Below are positions 1 to 12,578 of a stretch of DNA of 64,000 bases, piece after piece. Below the pieces are notes generated by a model. It made no database searches. It was not told the DNA's origin and worked only from the letters and a program-made list of their open reading frames with translations. The position numbers and the translations under genes are program-made. Numbering within the stretch: the stretch's first letter is position 1; the number at the start of each line of letters is the position of its first letter. The DNA comes from Chlorella sorokiniana (Eukaryota; Chlorophyta; Trebouxiophyceae; Chlorellales; Chlorellaceae), in the NCBI GenBank assembly GCA_025917655.1, contig CP084617.1, positions 868,001 to 932,000 of the forward strand, read 5' to 3'.

Positions 1-774
1 CGCGGGCATGCTGGCGCCCAGCGAGCCGCCGGCAGGCGCCGCCGGGCCGCAGCTGCTGGGCGTCAGCGCGGCGGAGGCCAGCCGCATGAGCAGCCGGGAA
101 TGGGGCGACCTCGTGGCGGCGGCGGCGGCCTCCGCGGCCGACGCTGCAGGAGGCGCCCAGCCAGCCGCCCTGGCGGTCCCGGCAGCCAGGGCGTGCGCCA
201 AGGCAGCGCTGGCCTCGGCCGCCGCCTGCGCGGGCGGCGGCGACGCCGACGACGGCGCGGCGTACCTGGAGCGGCTGGCGGCGGCGCTGGCGGCGGCGCG
301 CGGGCTGCTGCAGCACGCCGCCGTGGCGGCGCACCTGCTGCCCTCGGGCCCGGCCCGCCGCCACCTGCAGCAGCTGGGCGCCGCGCTGCAGCGGCGGCTG
401 GGCCAGCTGGAGCCGCTGCTGATGGCGCTGCCGGAGCGGGAGGCGGCGGCGGGGCACCACCCTACCCCGCGCTGACCCCCGCCCACCCACCCCGCAGCAG
501 CGGCGCCTGTGCCGCCTCTGCCGGCGGCGGCGGCGGGCTGGCCGGCTGGCTGCTGGCCCGGCTGTACGGCGTGGAGGCGCCGCCAGCCATGGTGCCGGAC
601 GCGCCCGAGGCGCACCCGCGCTGGCCGCCCTCCCCGGCGACGTGCTGCTGCAGCAGCTGCACTTTGCGGCGGCGGTGCACGAGCAGCGGCGCGCGGTGCA
701 GGCCGGCGTGGCGGCCCTGGAGCGAGACATGCGGGAGATGGCGGCGGCGGGGCGGGCGGGCGTGTATGCGTAGC
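1..774 (+). CDS. C-terminal part of an unrecognised alanine-rich helical protein
   Basis: This is the 3' end of a gene that enters from the left edge. The first exon (to about 471) encodes an Ala/Leu/Arg-rich, probably all-helical segment with clusters such as LAAALAAARGLLQHAAVAAH. A short intron ending in CCCCGCAG at about 498 leads to a last exon that closes with VAALERDMREMAAAGRAGVYA and a TAG at 772-774. The last exon reads well only if the frame changes near 620, where a short C/G run occurs; the downstream frame then contains GDVLLQQLHFAAAVHEQRR. No family is recognised. Amphipathic heptads suggest a coiled coil, so a structural or vesicle-associated role is possible but not supported. 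Confidence 0.45.
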
Positions 775-1049
775 CCGCGGCGCCCTGCCGGGCCATCCCG
801 GGAAAATTGCAGATAGCCCCCTCATCTTGTACTATTGGTTGTTTGTTGCATATCACACAGAACTGCTTCGTTGGCTTTACACGTGGCTTCACAACGAAGC
901 ACACACAGTCTGACAGACCATTGCTGGCACTCCTGTACACCTTTCTTTCCAGCAGCACATCCCTCGCACGCTCTTTCTATGTACAATGCGGACGCCGCAC
1001 CAGGCTGCACCACTTGTGCGCTGCGCCTTGCAATTTCCACACAAAACTG

Positions 1050-2854
1050 TCACCCAGCACAGCTCGTGCGGCTGAACGGTGCTTGAATCACTCCTGCTTG
1101 ACGGGCGACGTCGCTCCCCCAGCCCCGTCCCAGCTGGCTCTGCTGTGCGGGCGTGCGGCGGCCGTAGCCCAGAGCCAGGCCGGCGGTCGAGGCGAGGATG
1201 GAGGCAGCCCAGGTGGCGATGTTGATGGGCAGCATCCAGCCGCCGTGGCGCACTGCAGGCAGGGAGCGGCTGTTGCCGGCAGGCACAAGCGGAGGCACAG
1301 CAGGGTTGCGCTCAACGCAATCCAGCCAAGTCTGCATCAAGCCCCCGACTTCCACCCCTTCCCTAGCTCACTTGCGAGGATGGGCAGCAGCACCCGCATG
1401 TGCACCAGCCCCGCCGCCAGCAGGCCGCCGTTGAGGGCCCGGGCGGCGGGGGAGCCCAGGCCGCCCCTCTGCGCTGCCTCCTGCACGCCGGGCAGCCCAC
1501 CCCGCGTCAGTGGGGGCAGCGGTGCAGCCAGCCAGGCGCCCTGCTGCCGTCGTTGCCACAGGGGGCACCACGTCTTTGCTTTTGCGCTTTGCCCTGCTGG
1601 CCCCGTGAATCGAAGCCCACCTTTAGCACCAGGAGCGCGGTGGGGATGAGCGCCTTGTCTGCCACCCCCGCCAGCTTGGCCAGCAGGAAGGTGGAGGCGC
1701 CGTATGCGTATCCCAGGAGGTGGCTCAGGGAGTAGCGCGGCAGGTAGAAGAGGGCGGCGCCAAAGGCGGGGAAGGCCAGGGCCAGGGCGTGGTAGGCCAG
1801 GGGCAGGCCGTCGCCCCGGGGAGGGAGCGCAGGCGGCGCACTAGCTCCGACACCGAGCCCTGCGGGGGCGGGTCACAGCGTTGCAGCTGTGTTCAGCAAA
1901 GGGCTGAAAGCCAGCGGTGATATGCAAGTGTGAGCATGTGGGCTGGCAACATGTGTGGCCACACAGCTGCCCAGCCTACGAGGAGCGCGCACCCGCAGGC
2001 CAGCCCCCTGCATGAGGTCGGCGGCCGGCACCGCAAACGCGGCGCCGTTGACCACCAGCTCCAGCGGCAGCATGAAGCTCCTGAAGGACCAGCCGTAGTA
2101 GAGGAAGGTGAGGGCGTTGGCCAGGCCCTGCCCCGCCAGCGCCAGCCTCAGCAGGTCTGCGGGGAGGAAGGGGCATGGGGCTCGACTCGCATCAGCCACA
2201 CCAAGACGTTTCGCCGCTGGCATAGGGCTCAACTGGCGAATGGAGACAGGCGATTCGCACACAGACAAGTAGCAAGCAAGCACAGCACCTGAGCTGCCGC
2301 GGCCGAGGCCGCCGCCGTCGGCGGCGCCCCTGCCCGCCAGCGCGAGCGCCGCGGCGGTGGCCGCTGCCACCAGCAGCGCGCCGCCGTTGAGCTGCAGCAG
2401 CTGGTCGTGCTGGTCGTCCAGCGGGTCGGCTGAGGACCCAAACAGGATCCTCCCAACCTGCAGTTGGTGTTGCATTACAGCACGGTGGCAAGGTGGCCCC
2501 ACCGATCCCTCCGTCACGGCGCCGGCGGCTGGCATGAAGGCGCTGACGGGGCCGGCAGCCGCCGCAGGCAGCCCACCAGGCGAGGAGCCAGAAGGCAGGC
2601 CAGCGCCAGGGCGGCACAGGCGGCGGCCAAGGCTTGGTAGAGAGCAGCCCAGTCGCGGGGTTCCGGGCGGCAGCGCTGCGGCCGCGCCCCGTCGCTGCGG
2701 TGGGCGTTGCGGGCGCCGCCGGCGTGGCACCCTGCTGAGGGGCGCTGGAGGCACCTGCAGCCTTCATGGCCGGGTCGAGCACAAGAGTATCCTCCTCCTG
2801 GGGGCCGGTCTGAGGGGGTGCAGTGCCCCCTTGCAGGGCAGGGTCGACCTCCAT
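1050..2854 (-). CDS. Unrecognised multi-pass membrane protein
   Basis: About six exons on the minus strand encode a hydrophobic protein. The proposed start (2854) gives an acidic, Pro/Ala-rich soluble N-terminus (MEVDPALQGG...), followed by hydrophobic helices: ALAAACAALALACLLAPRLV (about 2640-2580), LNGGALLVAAATAAALAL (about 2400-2340), LALAGQGLANALTFLYYGWS (about 2155-2090), LAYHALALAFPAFGAALFYL (about 1810-1745), ALNGGLLAAGLVHMRVLLPI (about 1440-1385) and INIATWAASILASTAGLALG (about 1230-1170). The stop is at 1050-1052. Exons are separated by GT-AG introns of 100-200 bp. The motif LNGG recurs at the start of two helices. One frame change is needed in the first exon. I do not recognise the family; an organellar or endomembrane location is a guess from the helix count alone. 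Confidence 0.5.
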
Positions 2855-4130
2855 CAGAGAGGGGTGTGTCGAGGCTCACAAATGCCTCGGTTGGGGGTCG
2901 CTAGGGAGTGGCAACGGGTGTCCAAGGCGCTTTGAAGGAGATGCAGGCTGGGACAGCCTGCCTTCCTCCTCCTCATTTTTCGGTTAGAGCTGGCTGACGT
3001 GTGTGCTTGCGTGGCAGGTGCCGCAGTCAATTGCTGCCCGGGAGAAGCTCTTCCTTTTAGAATCGTTCTTCGTTTACTTGGCCCTTCTCATGCCATGTCT
3101 GATTTGCACTAATGAATGGTCGAGGAGTTATCTGGCTATTCCAGGCTCCTCCATCTACCTCAACTGGCTGCTGTTGAGGCTGCCTGCCTTCTCCTTCCCC
3201 CGAACGCTTCTCACTGCCACGGCCGTGGCGGGAGCAGCAGCCAGCGCCGCTGCTGCTGCAGTTGCGGATGTTGCGCCGCAGGGCGGCACTCAGCAGCCTC
3301 CGGCGGTGCCGGCGCCGGCGCCGCGCCCCCTCCGCCCCGTCGCCGCCTGGGGAGGATGACGATGCTCTCAGCGCCAAGCATGTGTAGGATTGACCGTGCT
3401 GGAGGGTGCTGCGTGGCCTGGTTGGCATACTCTGCAAGAGCTGGTTGAACAGACAGGCGCGGGTGGGTGGGTCTGCTCAGCTTCCAGCTCACACTTGAGC
3501 AGGCTTATACAGCAAGTTGAGACCGCCACCCTCATGCATGCTAGTAGCAGGCACAGCAGAACCATCACCTGGGTGCTTCGCGTCAGCGCCTGCCAGGCGC
3601 CAGATCGCGCTGTGTTGGCAGTTGCTGTACAGAGCTCTGTTGAGGTGTGGGCAGTTCTATCTCGCTCTCCTGCCTGGCTGGACATCTGCACAAGCCTTCC
3701 TGCCCAATGTGCACGAAACAAGGCGGCCAAAAGCCTGGCAGGTCAAACCCAAACGGATACAGGAAAGCAAGATGAACCCTTACCCTCTTAGTCTCGCAAT
3801 GCTGCCCAGCAAAGTGCAGCAGTGGCTTCCAGCGCTGCGCCGCAAGCGGCAGCGGCAGCAGGAGCGGCAGCGGCAGCATCAGCGGCGGCGGCGGCGGCAA
3901 GGGCGGCGGCAAGGGCACAGGGTATTAGGCTTGTTCAACCACATATGAATGGCCCGGACCTCTGCGGAGCATTGTGTGCGAAAGGGTCGGGCTGGCTGAC
4001 GATTTGAACCATGCAGGTGAGCTGGCCATCTCATCAAGGATTTCTTCCCTGGCAGCACGCGTGCCCTCTTGGCCAGCCCCGCGTCGTTTCAAACGCTTTC
4101 GTATGTTTCAAATGTTCGAAAAGCTGAATC
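2855..4130. other. Upstream region of the first G8 gene, no supported gene
   Basis: This stretch lies between the membrane protein start and the signal-peptide exon at 4131. From about 2990 it belongs to the duplicated unit. It contains short conserved open frames also present near 12.5 kb and 13.4 kb, including a Gly/Ser-rich stretch of CAG/GGC-type repeats at about 3840-3920. No start, splice pattern or conserved domain supports a separate gene. It probably holds the promoter and 5' leader of the first G8 gene, plus remnants carried with the duplication. Confidence 0.5.
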
Positions 4131-7100
4131 ATGCGCGCCTCAATGTCGCTCTGGCTCCTGCGCTGGCTTTTAACAGCCTGCTTGTGCATTGCCGCCCGCG
4201 GGGAGTTGGTGGCGGACTCATCGGTCGCCGAAACTGTCTGTCAGGGCGATGAGGCGCCCGGCACGTTCTGCTACGTCGCCTCGTCCACCTTCCCGCGGAA
4301 ATGCGAATGCGTCAGGAATCTTGCCCCTCCGCCTCGGTCGCCGAGACAACCAACTGTTTTATCTGCGATAGGGGTGAGATGCTGTGCAGATTGCTTGTCG
4401 CGCGAGGGGCCGTCACTGCAGCTGTCGACAGCCGCAACGGCCGCCTGCCTGCTGCGCCTGCCTTGCTGCTGCGCCAACCTTGCATTGCCCAGTTTACCTC
4501 TGTCTTAAATTCCTGTGAAGCATGACTGTTTGGTGAGGTGCATGCAGGATTTGGGACATACGCAAGCGAAGAGGAATGCATGGCTAGCGGTGCTGAAGTG
4601 CAGGCCAACAGCATTGACCGTGGCTCCTACCCAGCACCCACCTTCCCGCCCACTGCCTGCCCAGCCAAGTCTCGAGCCAGCGGCAGTGTAAGTCTCCTCT
4701 TCCTTTGGCACCATGCTTCTGAAAAGCTTCAAATAGATGACCATATGCTTGGAGGCATTGTCCTGGGGGCCGGGTTACTGGCTGCTTCCTGTGCTGATTC
4801 TGGCCAGCGCTTGTTTCTTTATCATCTTGCATCTTGCAGGAGCAGCGCAGCGGCTGCCCTTTCCAGCAGCAGGGCCTGAGGAATTGGAACGACCCTGCCA
4901 CTTGGGGCGGCCCGGTGCCAGTGGTAGGAACCCAGAATATGCGCAAGCACCCGCCAAGTGCAGCTTGCACATCCCCAGACTCCTGGCGCTGGCAGTCGCT
5001 CTGCTGACGCTGCCCCCATGTGTGCCCCTCTCCCTCCTCGTGCTGCACAGCCCTCCAGCACCATCACCCTTCCAGCCAACTCTAAGGTGCTGCTTGGAGC
5101 TTGCATGCTGCAACAGGGCGTCACCTACCGCCAGATCATCATTCCAGCAGGCTCCGAGGTCACTCTGGCAGCTGGCATGAAGCCTGCAAGGCACAGAAAC
5201 TGTGCCTGCCGCAGCCCCCAGCATGCAGGCCCTGGCTCCTGCATGCCCGTCTCCCCCTCATTCCACCCGCTCCCTTTCCCTCCCTGCCCTCCAACGCACC
5301 GCAGCTCATCCTGGCTGACGAGGACATGGCGCTGGAGGTGGGCTCCATCGTGGTGAAGGGGGCGCTGCGCGCTGGAGGCCCAGACTGCCGCCTCACCTCC
5401 CGCCTCACCCTCACCTTCCACTCTGTGCCGGGCATCGACCCTTCCGACATGGTGGGCTTGGGGCTGGCAGGGATGCCCCGTTGATGTTGTTCTACGGTGC
5501 CAAACACTTAGCATGTGGCACGACAGCTGTCTGCGATAGATTCGCACCAGTTGTTGCTCACAGCCCAACATGCCTGGCGCTCTTTCCTGCCTGCGAGCCA
5601 TGCAGGCGCTGGTGGTAGCCAAGGGCGGCACCCTGGATCTGCATGGAAAGCTGTTTGCGCCAACCTGGACTCGCCTGGCGCAGGTGCAGCACCGGCTGTT
5701 GCCTCACTGCGTGCCTCACACCGGCAACCCACAATGCCATGCCTTGAATGCATACTGCTGCCGCAGACAGCCACTGCCGGCTTATCCTCGCTCAAGCTGC
5801 AAGATGCGGTGCCTGGCTGGGAGGCGGGGCAGCAAGTCGTGGTGACCACCACCATCTGGAAGGATGAGCAGGTGCTGAGGGAGAAAGGGGGCAGGAGGTG
5901 GGGGACGGCTTGCATGCTGGGGCCTTAACGGGTTTGGCAGCACCTGATGGACAGGGCAGCACGCCTCTTGCGCTTGACATGGTGCTGGTCTGCAACCGCC
6001 TTCCCTGCAGGATAACCAGAACGAGGTGATCACCATCGACAGCGTGTCACCAGACGGGCGAACGCTCAACCTGGCCTCCCCTCCAGTACCAGCACTACGG
6101 GTGGGCCCGTTCGTCGCTTGTGTTTCTCCGCTTTCTTGTAGCTGACGCTTCCTCACCCCCCAGTTGATCAGACGCATTGCCCCCAGCACAACTGCAGCGC
6201 CCTTCCCTCCCCTCTGGCCAGGAATCCTCAATCTATAAACCATCCTCCCTGTCCCTCACAGAGGTCCAGAGTACCAGGCGGAGGTGGGCCTGCTGTCGCG
6301 CTACATGCTGGTGCAAGGCGACGCCGATGCTGAGCGCTCCAGACGCGGGCCGCACATCCGTGTGGAGGGATCGGCGCGTATCCGCGGCGTGCAGGCCTTC
6401 CGCGCTGGCCAGGTGGGGGCAACAGGCGGGCCGGCTCCCTCTCACAGGCTGCTGCCAGGCTGGCGAGCTCTTTACGTAGGTGTAGCGGTGTCGCACAAGT
6501 GTCCCAGCCCTCCTCCTGCGCCCACTCGCAGACCAATGTGCGTGGCGCCTACCCCTTCCACTGGCACCTTGTCGGGGACGCTTCAGGCCAGATGGCCACC
6601 GACAACTCAGTGTACAGGTGGGGGCCAGCAGGGTGCCTGCCGCTGTGTGAGGCAGGCCTTGCCCGCAGCCACGCTTGGCCCCCGCATCTGGGTGCGCCAT
6701 GAAAAGCCTCCAAACTGCCGCGGGCGGCTGCGCGCCATGCGAGCGTTTGCCCCCTGCCCTGCCTCACTCCTAGTGCACATGTGCTCCCACCTTTTCCCCG
6801 CTCGTCCTGGCCCCCAATGGACAGGTCGTTCTACCGCTGCTTCACCATCCATGCCACCAACAACCTGCTGCTCCAGAACAACGTGGCCTTTGACGCCACC
6901 GGCCACTGCTTCTACATCGAGGTGGATGGCAGCCAGCGGGAAGGGGGCGTGCCATGCTGCTGCGCCTGCTGCAGCTCTTGCATGGCAGGGTGCGGGTCCC
7001 TGAGCGGGGTGCCTGCTCAGCTTCCTCTGTCACTCGCCCTGTGACCAGCCTACCTCCCGGCTGCACGCTCGCCTCCTGCAGGAGGGAGTGGAGGAGTACA

Positions 7101-10100
7101 ACACTCTCGACCACAACCTGGCAGCATACGTTCACGTTATCGGCCGGGTGAGTGGGTGCAGGGGAGTGCTGCTGTGACGTGTGAGCACAGAGGCAGAGTA
7201 AGTTTGGTGATTCAGGCAGCTCCCAGCCTAGACATTCCAAGATCTCTCACACCAGCTCGTGTGCTCCCAGCGCAGCCTGCTGCGGGCAAAGACCAGCGGG
7301 GCCAGACTTTTGCTGCCAGCAACAGCTTGGCACAGCCGTCGGACGCTGCTGCCTCAGGCTTCTACGTCACCAACCCCAACAACCGACTCACCCGGAACGC
7401 TGCGTCGGGAGGCTACTCAGGTGAGGCACCACCTTGCGATGCAGCAGCTGTTCGTCGCCGCCCCAGCGCAAGCCAGCTGCATCATCCAACTGCGCTAGAT
7501 GAGCAACGCAGTTACTTACTGAACGCTTTGCTTTCTTGAAGTGAGAGGTTTATGCAGATGATAACTCAGCGGCCTGCCCCTTCTGGCTCGGCTCAACCCT
7601 CTGCTTCACTGCAGGTTACATCTACCCCGTGCTGACCAAGCCAACTGGCCTCTCCCGCGGCACCAAAATCGTGCCCGCCTCCCGCCCCCTGCTGCTCTTC
7701 GACGGCAACACCGCCCACAGCAGTGGCTACATGTGGTGAGGCTGGGGTGTGGGGCCAGAGGCCTGGGGCCACTTGAGCTGTTGTGCGAGCCGCTCCAGCC
7801 ACAGCTCCTCTGAGCTCCGGCCGCCGCCCTGTTGATGCCCACAGGTTCCAGGCCGGCTGCCTCTACTTTGGTGGCAAGATCTGGGAGGACCCCAAGCAGA
7901 ATAACCGCCTGTACTACAACGGCGGCCGCCACGAGTTCACCACCAGGCGGGGCTGCGCCTAAGGACTTTGGGCAGCCGCCGACTTACAACGCGCGCTGCC
8001 GATAGCGAAGCCGCGCCCTGCTCATTGAACCAGCGTCTTCTCGCCTGCCGCTTCACCTGTTGCAGGGACGCGGCGGGCAAGTCCCCCGCTTTCTTCCTGC
8101 TCACCAACACCAAGGTCTCCTTGTGCATGGTGCGATGCCCCAGAACCAAGCCGCACCCGCCAGTGGTTGCACGCCGTCTGCGTCCCAACCACCCGCCTGT
8201 GTCAGTTGGGGGTGTTGTGGGGGACGGAAGGGGCACTGGCCACCAAGGGCGCCCCCATGCACCACCTCCCTGCAGGTGGGCCTCATGTCGTGGGGCGAGC
8301 GCTTCGAGGTGGCCAACTACCAGGCCTACGACATTGGTGGGCCGCTGCGGCTGCAAGCCCACCACTTCACCTGGCCGACGGCTTGTGACAGCCACCTTGA
8401 TCTGCTCCAGCTCGGCCCCCTTGAAACAGCACAGCCCGCTTGTGTCCGTTCCCCTTCCCAACCCCCTTCCCCATCCCTTCCAGTCCGCGGCGCAACCCTC
8501 TTCGGCCAGAGTTTCCTGCACAAGGCCTTCATCAATGTGCAGTCCGGCAACCAGCGCAGCCATTTCCCTGGGCGCCTGAACGACCTGCCGCCCATCGCGG
8601 GCTTCCAGGCGCGGTGTTGCCTCTGGCTTGCGGGCGTGCCTGCCCTTGCACAGGGCTGGCCAGCAATAGAGCACCCTCCTGGCCCACCTATGCTTGTGCT
8701 GCTGTTGCTGTGGGCCTTACTGCCGCCACTGTGTCCACCTCTTGGTGTTGCCGCAGTGGTACGACACGCGCACCATGACCATCATCAAGGATGTCACCTT
8801 TGTCAACTACAAGTGGCAGCCGCAGTTGGGCAACGACCGTATGTGCGTGTTCTACGTGAGCAGGGCTGTGTGGGAGGGCGGCTTGGTCAAGGGAGCGGGA
8901 CCCCAGGCACTTGCGAGCCCCAAAACAGGCAGTCTTCAGGCAGCGCTGCAGCTTCTGCTGGCGGCTTGGCAAGAGAGTGCATGGCCGCGGTGATCTCCCA
9001 GTGCCGCCTGCTTGTTTCTTTTGCCCCATGATCCTCCTCATGCAGAGCATGACCACCAGCGATGAGTACAAGCCCATGGTGGGACCTGCAGCCTGCTTGT
9101 GATATGCTGACCGCATGAAGCCTGCTTGCCTTACGCGGCTGGCGCAGTCTCACCGAGTGCCTGCTTGACCCACCACTCTAGTTGTTCTTCTCTCCACCGA
9201 CCAGCCCTCTGCGTGCCGTCCCCGCCTGCAGGGCATGAGCAGCACCCGGAACATCACCCTGCTCAACGTGGACCACCAGGCCATCGCCCGGGTGGACGTG
9301 CACCCCACCGGTGAGCTGTCCCTGCCCAGCCCGCCCTGGTATTGTAGCCCTGGAATCGCACCACGTGAGCTGTTCTGTCCCGGCCATCATACCCTGTGCA
9401 ACAGCAGCGGTTGCCGCCCGGTGCTGCCCGCCTGCTGGCGGCAGCAGAAATGCTGTGCTGTTACACCCTGCCCCCCCCCCCCCGCCCCCCCCCCACACAC
9501 ACACACGCCCCTGCCCACCCCACCAGGCTCCTCCCGCATGTTCAACTGGGTGGACTACGACGGAAGCGCCACGCAGCGCAGCACACCCAGCATCGTGGGC
9601 TCCTGGCCCTCATGGTGGAATCTGGCACCCGACTGCTCGTATGAGGTGCGGAGCGGCTGCCAGCTGGGCGTGAGGGAGGGGGTGGGGGTGGGGGCTCATT
9701 GAGGGTCCAAGCTGGAGGCTTGAAAACCGGGGCATTCAGGACGATACGCTTGTCATGAGCAGCAGCGCTTGGCTGCGTTCCATGCATCTCAGCTCATTAG
9801 CCCGCACGTGCACATCACTGCTCTGCCGCAGAACGAGTGGAACGCGTGGGTGTGCCCCTGGCGGAAGGACCAGGAGGTCAGCCGGCTGGAGCTGCGCATA
9901 CCGGGGTTTACCAAGGAATGGGACACCGGTGGGTGGCTGGGCAAGGTTGGACAGAGCCTGGCCGCTGGCCGACCTGGGGAGCCGCCCCTGCAGCCGCCAA
10001 GAGCTCAGTAAAAAAGGGAGAGGCAGGGCCACCTGATCAGGTGGCCTGTCAGCGGGAGGGCAGCCATGCTGAACAAACAACATCACATCTGCAGTACTTC

Positions 10101-12430
10101 CACCTTTGCTTTGTTTCGTCCTTTCTCAAGCACTGCAGGCACCGCTGTGCCACCCACCCCGCCAACATCATGGGCTACGTCGCACTGTTCGGCTACCGAG
10201 GCGCGGACACACGGCGCATGGACATCACGCGCAACGAGGGCGTCACCGGGGTCACTGGTGGGTTGAGCAGGGCACAGGACCAGCGGCCACGGCGGTGCGC
10301 ACATGGCCACCATGCACCCAGCCGTCGGCATACTTGCTGGCAGACCTATAGGCTGGCGACCATGGCTCCTTACGCACCGCTCCGTCCCCTGCGCCTGCTG
10401 GCAGGCAACACCGGCTGGTACTTCCACTTCCCCAGTGGCGCGCCCAAGTACCAGGAGCTGTGGCTGAGCCAGGTTCCGATGGGCACGCACATCATCTATG
10501 CCTCGCGCTTCCCAGCGGGCACACAGGTGGGCAGAAAGCCGCCTCTGTCCAGGCTAGCGTTCCGCCACGGACGGCAGCTGCCGGTGGGTTTGCAAGGCCA
10601 TGGCCTTCCGCTTGGCCAAGCCCTGCACTTGGTGCTGCCCGCTGTTCCCGCAGTTTGAGATCTACCGCACCTTCCGCTGGTTCAAGGGACTCAACCGCAG
10701 GGTCACTCAGGCTTCCTCCCTGAACCAGGTGCGCAGAGCAGGGTGGGTGCTGTGCCGGGCATCCTACCCCCTCATGGTTCAGCCAACCCCGCAACCCACC
10801 CACCCCTCGAGTCGTCCAGCCCAACTGCCCTCGTCCTGGTGCGGCAGGTGGTCGACGGCGACGGCCTCTTCTATTTCTTTGACGGCCACCACCTCTTCCT
10901 GAAGCTGGTGGATCCAGGCAGCCCGGAGACGCAGGTGGGCCATGCGCCGGCTGCGGAATCGGAGAGGTCGCGTGCCGGCGCTGGGACGGGCGAACAGGGA
11001 GAGGGGCGGACGCAGCCTGGTGGCGCGCAAGGCTGCTTGCTGCCTTTGCCGCGCATGCGGTCAGCCCCGCCCCCGCCTTCACCCTCCCCCTGCCTCCTGG
11101 CCCCCTTCCCAGAACATCGACTTCTGCCGGGAGGGCGCATGCGTGCGCGGCTCGCGCTACTGGTCCCTCTACTACTCGGTCAAGGCCACCACGCTGTCCT
11201 GCTCCAGTTCCTTCTGCTCCCTGGCCGACCAGGTGAGCTGGACTTGCTGGGGCCCGCCACCAAGGCGGTGCGTGCCGCCCCGCCCGTCGCTCGACACGCG
11301 CGCCAGCCAAATTCGTGCCCGATGACCTCCGCATCCTCCCTGCCTGCCCACAGTGGGACGACATCCCTGATGCCATTTCCGGAAGCTCCCGATCCGCAGC
11401 ATGCCCAGCGGAGACGACACTGGCAGCCCCAACTCTGCCGAATGCACAGACACACAGCCCGATGGTTAGCGGCGATGCTTGCTGCGCCGCCCATGTTGAG
11501 CAGCCATTCTTTGTAGTGAATCCGTAGTGAAATCTGTTAGAAGCTGTCCTCTGCCATTTGCCCATTCTGCCAATGGCAGCACCTGTTCCCAGAAGAACTG
11601 TCCCTCTGCCATTTGCCCATTCTGTAGATGGCAGCACCTGTTCCCAGAAGAAGGCCTGGGGCCAGTGCGGGGCAGCCTGGATGACCTCAAACGGCTGGTG
11701 CGCCGCCACCTGCGGGCGCTGCGTGCCCACCCCCTCCCGGGACATGCAAGGACGTGCAGCCCAACGACGGAAGCACCTGTGCCCAGAAGAAGGCCTGGGG
11801 CCAGTGCGGGGCAGCCTGGATGACCTCAAACGGCTGGTGCGCCGCCACCTGCGGGCGCTGCACGCCCAACCCCTCCGGGACATGCAAGGACGTGCAGCCC
11901 AACGACGGAAGCACCTGTGCCCAGAAGAAGGCCTGGGGCCAGTGTAGTGCAGCCTGGATGAGCACAGCAGGCTGGTGCGCCGCCACCTGCGGCCGCTGCA
12001 GCCAGCCAGCGCCACGGGCCGAGCCCACTCCTCTCCATGCACGGATGTGGAGCCCCCTGGGCGGTTCACCTGTGCGCAGCAGAGGGCCTGGGGCAAGGTG
12101 CGGATGCGGTCAACCGCTGCACCCCAGCTCTGTCGCGGTCTGTGCATCAGCCACACGAAGCTCCCCTGGCTGCCAGTCTGCTGACCACGGCTCTTACTCT
12201 GCAGCCCAACAGAACACAGTGCACGCCCCATCCCCGCTGCCGCTGCAGTGCTCCAAGGCCTGGATGAGGTCGAGCAGCTTCTGCAGGTCCACCTGCGGCA
12301 AGTGCGCTTCTGCCGCCAGGTGCACCGCCACCAAACCGCCGTGCGGCTTCACGTGCGCCCAGCAGAAGGCGTGGGCAAAGGTGAGCACAGAGCAGAGGGT
12401 GCTCATGCTGGAAACAGCAGCGCCGACAAA
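2990..12430 (+). repeat. Unit 1 of a 9.4-kb tandem duplication
   Basis: The segment from about 2990 (GCTGGCTGACGTGTGTGCTT) is repeated from about 12431 (GCTGGCTGACATGTGTGCTT) in the same orientation and order. Similarity runs through upstream sequence, the whole G8/CEMIP-like gene, and part of its cysteine-rich tail; the right-hand equivalence ends near 12410 in unit 1 and near 21880 in unit 2. Exons are well conserved. Introns vary from strongly diverged to almost identical, suggesting later gene conversion. The intergenic parts differ by insertions: unit 2 has about 300 bp around 12780-13075 that unit 1 lacks. Confidence 0.9.
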
Positions 12431-12578
12431 GCTGGCTGACATGTGTGCTTGCGTGGCAGGTGCCGCGGTCAATTGCTGCCCGGGAGAAGCTCTTTCTTTC
12501 AAGTTCTGTCTTCGTTTACTTGGCCCTTTTCATGCCATGTCTGTTTTTGCATTTATGAATGGTCGGGGAGTTATCTGA
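4131..12578 (+). CDS. Secreted G8-domain, CEMIP/TMEM2-like protein with ShKT-like tail, copy 1
   Basis: Roughly 30 exons. Exon 1 (4131-4372) encodes a signal peptide (SLWLLRWLLTACLCIAARG) and a Cys-rich stretch. The G8 domain spans about 4840-5450: WNDPATWGGPVPV, then STITLPANSKVLLGAC and the strand LILADEDMALEVGSIVVKGA. Next come CEMIP-type blocks: GGTLDLHGKLFAPTWTRL (5610-5680), YQAEVGLLSRYMLVQGD (6270-6330), YPFHWHLVGD (about 6551-6580), NVAFDATGHCFYIE (about 6880-6925), GVEEYNTLDHNLAAYVHVIG, then GATLFGQSFLHKAFINVQSG (8490-8545), GYVALFGYRG and YWSLYYSVKATTLSC (about 11160). These follow the order of animal CEMIP and TMEM2, which depolymerise hyaluronan. Cys-rich repeats follow. Relative to copy 2, exon 1 lacks one base near 4317, and the last exon runs into unit 2 upstream sequence. 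The algal substrate is unknown. Confidence 0.8.
11580..12380 (+). repeat. ShKT-like cysteine repeat array of copy 1
   Basis: At least three near-identical units read TCAQKKAWGQC, then a Trp/Met segment, then WCAATCGRC. They are followed by diverged units (FTCAQQRAWGK, STCGKCASAA, FTCAQQKAWAK). The spacing, with Cys before KKAWGQC and a closing TCGxC, matches the ShKT fold family. That family is widespread in plants, algae and nematodes as a secreted or extracellular add-on domain and does not by itself mean a toxin. The repeats do not all lie in one reading frame. Confidence 0.7.

Noticed and set aside
3003-3359. 118-codon frame starting MLAWQVPQ upstream of the first G8 gene
   Set aside because: The equivalent in the second unit is interrupted and differs by large indels, so it is not under coding constraint.
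9470-9510. C-run and CA repeat as a functional element in the first G8 gene
   Set aside because: Intronic simple sequence. The second copy has a different GC-alternating tract at the same place, so it is not conserved.
10492-12231. 579-codon open frame on the minus strand
   Set aside because: It is antisense to the conserved G8 gene exons and the cysteine repeats and has no independent motif; the sense strand explains the sequence.
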